Part shown: one piece after another, positions 7,338 through 10,311 of the stretch | How the letters are laid out: each line of letters begins with the position of its first letter | Numbering within the stretch: the stretch's first letter is position 1 | Assembly (NCBI GenBank): GCA_045651205.1 | Contig: JAZRSA010000063.1 | Span: forward strand, 1 to 10,311 | DNA: 10,311 bases | From: UMGS1649 sp045651205 | GTDB lineage: Bacteria; Bacillota; Clostridia; TANB77; CAG-465 | Direction: 5' to 3' | Translations under genes and position numbers: made by a program | Notes under the pieces: generated by a model | Told to the model about the DNA's origin: nothing | The model's database searches: none | What the model saw: only the letters and a program-made list of their open reading frames with translations

Positions 7338-7366
7338 TTGTACTTTATGTAAACATATGATATAAT
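7338..7366 (+). promoter_or_regulatory. Promoter of the RelB/DinJ-like gene
   Basis: -35 TTGTAC (7338-7343), 17 bp, consensus -10 TATAAT (7361-7366), about 56 nt before the ATG. Divergent from the pseudoenzyme promoter, so the 190-bp intergenic region could be shared regulatory space. Confidence 0.7.
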
Positions 7367-7422
7367 ATTAGCGTAGTTTAATACATCTGCCATAATATAA
7401 TTAAAAAGGAGAAAAAAACAAA

Positions 7423-7599
7423 ATGAGTAACAAAACTACCACCATTAGCTTTCGCATCAACGAAGATGTAAAGAAACAGTTTGAAAAAACATGTGAAGCA
7501 ATGGGTCTTTCTGCATCCGATGCTTTAAACATCTTTGTAAAGAAAGTAATTCATGAGCAAGCCATTCCGTTTAATGTAAAACTCACAAATAAAAAGTAA
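7423..7599 (+). CDS. Short RelB/DinJ-like ribbon-helix-helix protein, no toxin partner
   Basis: 58 residues. TTTISFRINEDVKKQFEK (5-22) is the DNA-contacting strand and first helix of a RelB/DinJ-type ribbon-helix-helix fold; the rest matches the family pattern (MGLSASDALNIFVKKVI, then AIPF at 47-50). DinJ/RelB antitoxins are usually about 80-90 residues, with a C-terminal part that wraps the RelE/YafQ toxin. Here the protein stops just after the DNA-binding domain, and a terminator follows the stop after 4 nt, so no toxin gene is adjacent. It may be a remnant antitoxin or a free-standing regulator, possibly of itself and of the divergent gene. AAGGAG (7406-7411) is 11 nt before the ATG. It is the only convincing plus-strand gene in the window. 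Confidence 0.85.
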   Translation: MSNKTTTISFRINEDVKKQFEKTCEAMGLSASDALNIFVKKVIHEQAIPFNVKLTNKK

Positions 7600-7603
7600 A
7601 ACT

Positions 7604-7638
7604 ATACCCCTGAAGTGTATTTAACATTTCAGGGGTAT
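7604..7638 (+). terminator. Bidirectional terminator between convergent genes
   Basis: 14-bp stem (7604-7617 with 7625-7638) with one G-T pair and a 7-nt loop. It lies between the plus-strand RHH gene (stop 7599) and the minus-strand membrane protein (stop 7646). The minus-strand side is followed by AGTTTTAC then TTTTTATT, the plus side by a weaker T-rich stretch, so it probably serves both. Confidence 0.75.
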
Positions 7639-7645
7639 GTTATAT

Positions 7646-7966
7646 TTATTTATTCTTTTCTTTTTTTATTCTTCTGGTATTAACTATACCTGTTATTATC
7701 ATTAAAACTAGGCCCAGCGTAACGCTTATTACATTCTCAAAACAAACACATATAGCTATAGATTGAAGTAAACCGTTTCCTGCTATTGTCATTCCAATAG
7801 CAAATAGTATTGCTATCCATAATGAATTAAAACTCTTTTGTATACCAGACAGTACGCTAAGAATATGATCAACAATTCCAAGCCCCATACCTAGATATGT
7901 AAGCCAAAGAATATCATTAGAGTATCCTATAATACCTAATATGCAAAATATAAATATAATTATCAT
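7646..7966 (-). CDS. Small multi-spanning membrane protein of unknown function
   Basis: 106 residues, mostly hydrophobic. Roughly four membrane segments can be drawn (about 2-18, 20-40, 48-69 and 77-94), followed by a basic, soluble tail TRRIKKEKNK that should stay in the cytoplasm. I recognise no family, catalytic motif or transporter signature. The start is well supported: AAGGAG (7972-7977) lies 5 nt before the ATG. A promoter is not obvious; a TTGCAT and a TATAGT on the minus strand are only 15 bp apart. It shares the convergent terminator at 7604-7638. Confidence 0.7.
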   Translation of the reverse strand: MIIIFIFCILGIIGYSNDILWLTYLGMGLGIVDHILSVLSGIQKSFNSLWIAILFAIGMTIAGNGLLQSIAICVCFENVISVTLGLVLMIITGIVNTRRIKKEKNK

Positions 7967-8080
7967 AAAAACTCCTTAGTATATTTAAATAAAACTATAC
8001 TAATATTACCATATATGCAAATAAAATTAAAGTAATTCTAATAGCAAAATACTAATCAATTATATAGCATCTAAAACAAA

Positions 8081-8108
8081 CACCCATACCATTTTAATAG
8101 TATGGGTG
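8081..8108 (-). terminator. Terminator of the 111-residue protein gene
   Basis: 9-bp GC-rich stem (8081-8089 with 8100-8108) with a 10-nt interior that can partly pair, followed by TTTGTTTT on the minus strand, 16 nt past the stop codon. The rest of 7981-8124 shows no gene. Confidence 0.8.
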
Positions 8109-8124
8109 CATATACAAATGCTAA

Positions 8125-8460
8125 TTAGAAATAGCACTTGAATACATCTTGCATTAAGAGCATATTGCTTGCTTTGTAATACGTGATATCATGAAGATAG
8201 TTCAGATACGCAAGAGTTTCAACATGTGTTCTTTGACCTATAAGATATTCAGTAAGAACATCTTGCATTTCTTTTAAGTCGGCCGCAGATATGTTATTAC
8301 CTACTGTTGCATCTAAAAATGATTTGACAACATTATGTTTATCCACATCATTTTTAATTGTTTCTAACATATCTATTCCTTCCTTAAAGATACCCACCGC
8401 TGTTACTGCTTGTGTATACCGATCCATAAATCTGTTTTTCATTGTTTCGTTATTAGTCAT
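8125..8460 (-). CDS. Unrecognised 111-residue soluble protein
   Basis: The translation is polar and appears largely helical, with no signal peptide, membrane segment or recognisable catalytic motif. It has a charged first half (KEGIDMLETIKNDVDKHN, 26-43), an AADLKEMQDVLTEYL stretch (59-73) and an aromatic C-terminus ending CYF. I do not recognise the family. It looks like a real gene: AAGGAG (8468-8473) sits 7 nt before the ATG, a near-consensus promoter (8519-8547) lies upstream and a clear terminator follows. Its promoter directly abuts the 42-bp tRNA-derived repeat at 8546-8587, so it is the first gene outside the repeat-bounded segment. Confidence 0.7.
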   Translation of the reverse strand: MTNNETMKNRFMDRYTQAVTAVGIFKEGIDMLETIKNDVDKHNVVKSFLDATVGNNISAADLKEMQDVLTEYLIGQRTHVETLAYLNYLHDITYYKASNMLLMQDVFKCYF

Positions 8461-8518
8461 AAGTATTCTCCTTCTACCTTTAAAATTCTAAAGGCCAGCT
8501 TATTTAAATTTCACATAG

Positions 8519-8547
8519 ATTATACCACAAAAATGGCTAAAAAACAA
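8519..8547 (-). promoter_or_regulatory. Promoter of the 111-residue protein gene
   Basis: -35 TTGTTT (8542-8547), 17 bp, extended -10 TGG-TATAAT (8519-8524). The -35 overlaps the outer edge of the 42-bp repeat by 2 bp, just past the T-tract of the terminator in that repeat. Confidence 0.7.
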
Positions 8548-8587
8548 CAAAAAGCAGGTATTGCTACCTGCTAATTTGGCTCCTCAA
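8546..8587. repeat. 42-bp direct repeat, distal copy (tRNA-Asn 3' end plus terminator)
   Basis: Identical over 42 bp to 9701-9742, offset by 1155 bp. Read on the minus strand it starts with the last 11 nt of tRNA-Asn (TTGAGGAGCCA, 8577-8587) and continues through the AATT spacer and the terminator hairpin to the T-tract. The match ends at 8588 (A here, G in the tRNA copy) and at 8545. The rest of the tRNA is absent here, so this is a detached 3' fragment, as expected for an att site left by integration into the tRNA gene. Confidence 0.9.
8553..8572 (-). terminator. Duplicated tRNA-Asn terminator, distal copy
   Basis: 8-bp stem (8553-8560 with 8565-8572), 4-nt loop, TTTTTGTTT following on the minus strand. 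Being downstream of the PASTA-Ltp gene, it may serve as that gene's terminator, since none is seen closer. Confidence 0.75.
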
Positions 8588-8704
8588 ACCATTATCGTTT
8601 AAATTATAACGCACCTCAAAGTATTGATATTAATGTATCCTATATCTCTGACACTATTATAGTTACAGCAATAGTACAGTAATGCGATATTTTTAATTAC
8701 TATA

Positions 8705-9493
8705 TTATTTACCTAAATTATCAATTGCATATTGTGCTTCACTTTTTGTAAAACCTTCTATTGATGATATCAACTGATTGTATATCGCCTTTTTAGACAT
8801 GCTCATTGTTGACGAATACGATTCTGCTTTTCTTAACGCATTTTCATTCCAGTCTGCCTCTATATTATCGATTGCATATTGCGCTTCACTCTTTGTAAAA
8901 CCTTCTATTGATGATGTTAATTGATTATATATCCCTTTCTTAGACATATTCATTGTTGACGAATACGATTCTGCTTTTCTTAATGCATTTTCATTCCAAT
9001 CCACTTCTATATTATCGATTGCATATTGTGCTTCGTTCTTTGTAAATCCCTCAATCGATGATGTTAGTTGATTGTATATCCCTTTCTTAGACATATTCAT
9101 TGTTGACGAATACGATTCCGCTTTTCTTAATGCGTTCTTTTCCCCTAACGTCGGTTCTTTTCCCAAGGAATATGTAACCGTTATTTTATCTCCACCATAA
9201 ATGATAGTATTAGGTTCTATGCTTTGCTTCACAAATTGCCCTTTAGCTATATCTGCTGAATATTCATTAACTATTCTACCATTAATCTTGTTAGAATCCA
9301 ACCATTCTTTTGCCGCCTGTATAGACATTGAGCTGAAATCAATTACCTCAACTTGTATACTTTCATCTTTTTGGTATTTCTCTGTTGATGTATCACCTGA
9401 ACCTGTAGCAACGATAATTACTATAATAATTATTGCCCAAAACCACCATTTCTTATAAAATCTTTTCTTATTCTTTTTTTCTTGTTCTTCCAT
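8705..9493 (-). CDS. Membrane-anchored PASTA protein with three Ltp repeats (possible superinfection exclusion)
   Basis: 262 residues. A Lys-rich start (1-15) and one hydrophobic segment (about 16-29) make a signal anchor with the bulk outside the cell. There is no lipobox Cys, unlike classic Ltp lipoproteins. Residues about 47-112 resemble a PASTA domain (VEVIDF..., AKGQFVKQSIEPNTIIYGGD, ending in SLGKE); PASTA domains commonly bind cell-wall muropeptides. Three tandem repeats of the Ltp type begin at residues 120, 169 and 218, with a 49-residue period: NALRKAESYSSTMNMSKKGI, then EGFTKxEAQYAIDN and usually DWNE. In Streptococcus thermophilus phage TP-J34, the related lipoprotein blocks injection of phage DNA. 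By inference this is a surface exclusion protein, but a wall-related role is possible. AAGGGGG lies 7 nt before the ATG. It sits alone between tRNA-Asn-derived direct repeats. Confidence 0.85.
   Translation of the reverse strand: MEEQEKKNKKRFYKKWWFWAIIIIVIIVATGSGDTSTEKYQKDESIQVEVIDFSSMSIQAAKEWLDSNKINGRIVNEYSADIAKGQFVKQSIEPNTIIYGGDKITVTYSLGKEPTLGEKNALRKAESYSSTMNMSKKGIYNQLTSSIEGFTKNEAQYAIDNIEVDWNENALRKAESYSSTMNMSKKGIYNQLTSSIEGFTKSEAQYAIDNIEADWNENALRKAESYSSTMSMSKKAIYNQLISSIEGFTKSEAQYAIDNLGK
8708..9136 (-). repeat. Three tandem 147-bp coding repeats (Ltp units)
   Basis: Unit 1 is 9136-8990, unit 2 is 8989-8843, unit 3 is 8842-8708 (12 bp short because the gene ends). The units are highly similar at the DNA level, for example tgttgacgaatacgattc recurs in all three, with scattered substitutions. 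Similarity at silent positions points to recent duplication and possible copy-number variation. Confidence 0.9.
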
Positions 9494-9548
9494 AATTATT
9501 CCCCCTTTTCAATAACATCTTATAGCCTAAGAAAGTATTATTGCACTT

Positions 9549-9577
9549 ATAATATCATATTTGTAAATATTTGTAAA
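9549..9577 (-). promoter_or_regulatory. Promoter of the PASTA-Ltp gene with a tandem 10-bp repeat
   Basis: -35 TTTACA (9572-9577), 17 bp, -10 TATTAT with an upstream TGA (9549-9554). The spacer and -35 contain two exact tandem copies of atttgtaaat (9559-9578), spaced one helical turn apart, a possible regulator site. Confidence 0.55.
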
Positions 9578-9700
9578 TAGATTTGATACAGTAGTAATTA
9601 CAATAGCGCAACAACTTTATACATACTCTATGTGCCTTTGTAAATAATCAAAAAAAGAAGAAATACCCATATTACCTACTTTTGAAGGTACATGAGCATA

Positions 9701-9742
9701 AACAAAAAGCAGGTATTGCTACCTGCTAATTTGGCTCCTCAA
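9701..9742. repeat. 42-bp direct repeat, tRNA-proximal copy
   Basis: Identical to 8546-8587. It covers the T-tract, the terminator hairpin, the AATT spacer and the last 11 nt of the intact tRNA-Asn gene. Confidence 0.9.
9708..9727 (-). terminator. Terminator of the rRNA-tRNA-Asn operon
   Basis: 8-bp stem (9708-9715 with 9720-9727), 4-nt loop, followed on the minus strand by TTTTTGTTT. It lies 4 nt after the tRNA CCA end. Confidence 0.85.
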
Positions 9743-9807
9743 GTTGGACTCGAACCACCGACCTATCGGTTAACACCCGAGCGCTCTACCGACTGAGCTA
9801 TTGAGGA
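9732..9807 (-). tRNA. tRNA-Asn (GTT)
   Basis: 76 nt including an encoded CCA. The acceptor stem TCCTCAA/TTGAGGA is fully paired, the D stem GCTC/GAGC is intact and the T loop reads TTCGAGT. The anticodon loop GTGTTAA gives GTT, which reads Asn codons AAC and AAT. Two pairs look mismatched (C27 with U43, G50 with A64), and position 32 is G rather than a pyrimidine. It is the last gene of the rRNA operon, directly after 5S rRNA, and its 3' end is the apparent integration site of the neighbouring segment. Confidence 0.95.
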
Positions 9808-9817
9808 ATATATAAAA

Positions 9818-9923
9818 ATTCGCGACCCCCTATTTTCCCGTTTAAAGTATCTTCGGCATGGTAGAGCTTAACTTCTGTGTTCGGCATGGGAACAGGTGTA
9901 CCCTCTACTTCATCGTCACCAAT
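9818..9923 (-). rRNA. 5S ribosomal RNA
   Basis: The minus strand contains the conserved 5S core, ACACCTGTTCCCATGCCGAA followed by CACAGAAGTTAAGCTCT. The ends ATTGGTGAC and GTCGCGAAT pair as helix I with one mismatch, which sets the limits to within a few bases. At about 106-110 nt it is a little short for a bacterial 5S. It lies about 75 nt after 23S rRNA and 10 nt before tRNA-Asn. Confidence 0.92.
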
Positions 9924-9999
9924 ATTGTTAAATATGCTTTTTTACAAGCACACTCAAAAATACATAATGCATAAGTTAAATCACTATTATAATAAAATT

Positions 10000-10311
<312 letters not shown>

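Larger units (their letters stand above)
8546..9742. mobile_element. Putative small tRNA-Asn-integrated element without integrase
   Basis: The segment is bounded by perfect 42-bp direct repeats that contain a tRNA 3' end. The copy nearer the rRNA operon keeps the whole tRNA, and the far copy is only a 3' fragment. This is the usual attL/attR layout of elements inserted by tyrosine recombinases. One intact gene is inside (PASTA-Ltp protein) and no integrase, so it would be a remnant or a trans-mobilised element. A simple local duplication cannot be excluded. The flanking non-coding parts, 8588-8704 and 9579-9700, hold no clear gene. Confidence 0.5.

Noticed and set aside
7600..7650. Toxin gene partner for the RelB/DinJ-like gene
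   Set aside because: A terminator follows the stop within 4 nt and the next gene is convergent and encodes a multi-spanning membrane protein; no RelE-like protein is visible.
8708..9136. CRISPR-like or intergenic repeat array
   Set aside because: The repeats are contiguous 147-bp coding units in one reading frame, with no spacers.
9201..9458. 85-codon plus-strand open frame
   Set aside because: A shadow of the PASTA-Ltp gene, without a ribosome site or domain.
9617..9705. Minus-strand frame ending in HIEYV, with a YAHV stretch that recalls the C-terminal end of tyrosine integrases
   Set aside because: Only about 29 residues are open, the sole ATG gives 17 residues, and four residues are too few to call an integrase relic. 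It would be worth a search only if relatives carry an integrase here.

Overview
The window is low-GC, Gram-positive-type DNA, most likely from a clostridial Firmicute. A Lachnospiraceae-like host is my guess from overall character, not from a marker gene. Reasons are the AT-rich coding sequence, strong AAGGAG-type ribosome binding sites, near-consensus housekeeping promoters (TTGACA/TATAAT type), compact hairpin-plus-T-run terminators, and a 23S-5S-tRNA-Asn rRNA operon end. Nearly everything lies on the minus strand; the only convincing plus-strand gene is a small ribbon-helix-helix gene at 7423-7599.

Layout from right to left, in the direction of transcription. (1) 10311-9708: the 3' end of a 23S rRNA gene, 5S rRNA, tRNA-Asn(GTT) and its terminator. 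(2) 9701-8546: a segment of about 1.1 kb bounded by perfect 42-bp direct repeats. Each repeat holds the 3' acceptor end of tRNA-Asn plus its terminator. The segment carries one gene, a membrane-anchored protein with a PASTA domain and three Ltp repeats, related to phage superinfection-exclusion lipoproteins. It looks like a small tRNA-borne integrated element that has lost its integrase, or is mobilised in trans. (3) 8460-7646: two small genes, an unrecognised 111-residue protein and a 106-residue membrane protein. (4) 7423-7599 (+): a short RelB/DinJ-like protein with no toxin partner, divergent from (5) a degenerate guanylate-kinase-like protein without a P-loop (7231-6719). (6) 6626-3873: a 917-residue DEAH-box SF2 helicase with two predicted transmembrane segments after its helicase core. 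(7) 3775-3179: a guanylate kinase with its key residues intact. (8) 3044-1473: a membrane-anchored protein with two GDPD-like domains, the first with a broken catalytic site. (9) 1341-1: the start of a nonribosomal peptide synthetase (condensation domain) that runs off the window.

Almost every protein gene appears to be its own transcription unit with its own promoter and hairpin, so the block is a series of monocistronic genes rather than an operon. Two arrangements deserve attention. One is the active/inactive pair of guanylate-kinase paralogues flanking the membrane-associated helicase. The other is the tRNA-Asn-linked PASTA-Ltp segment, a plausible anti-phage cargo. Both functional readings are inference; the domain calls are based on motifs read directly from the translations.
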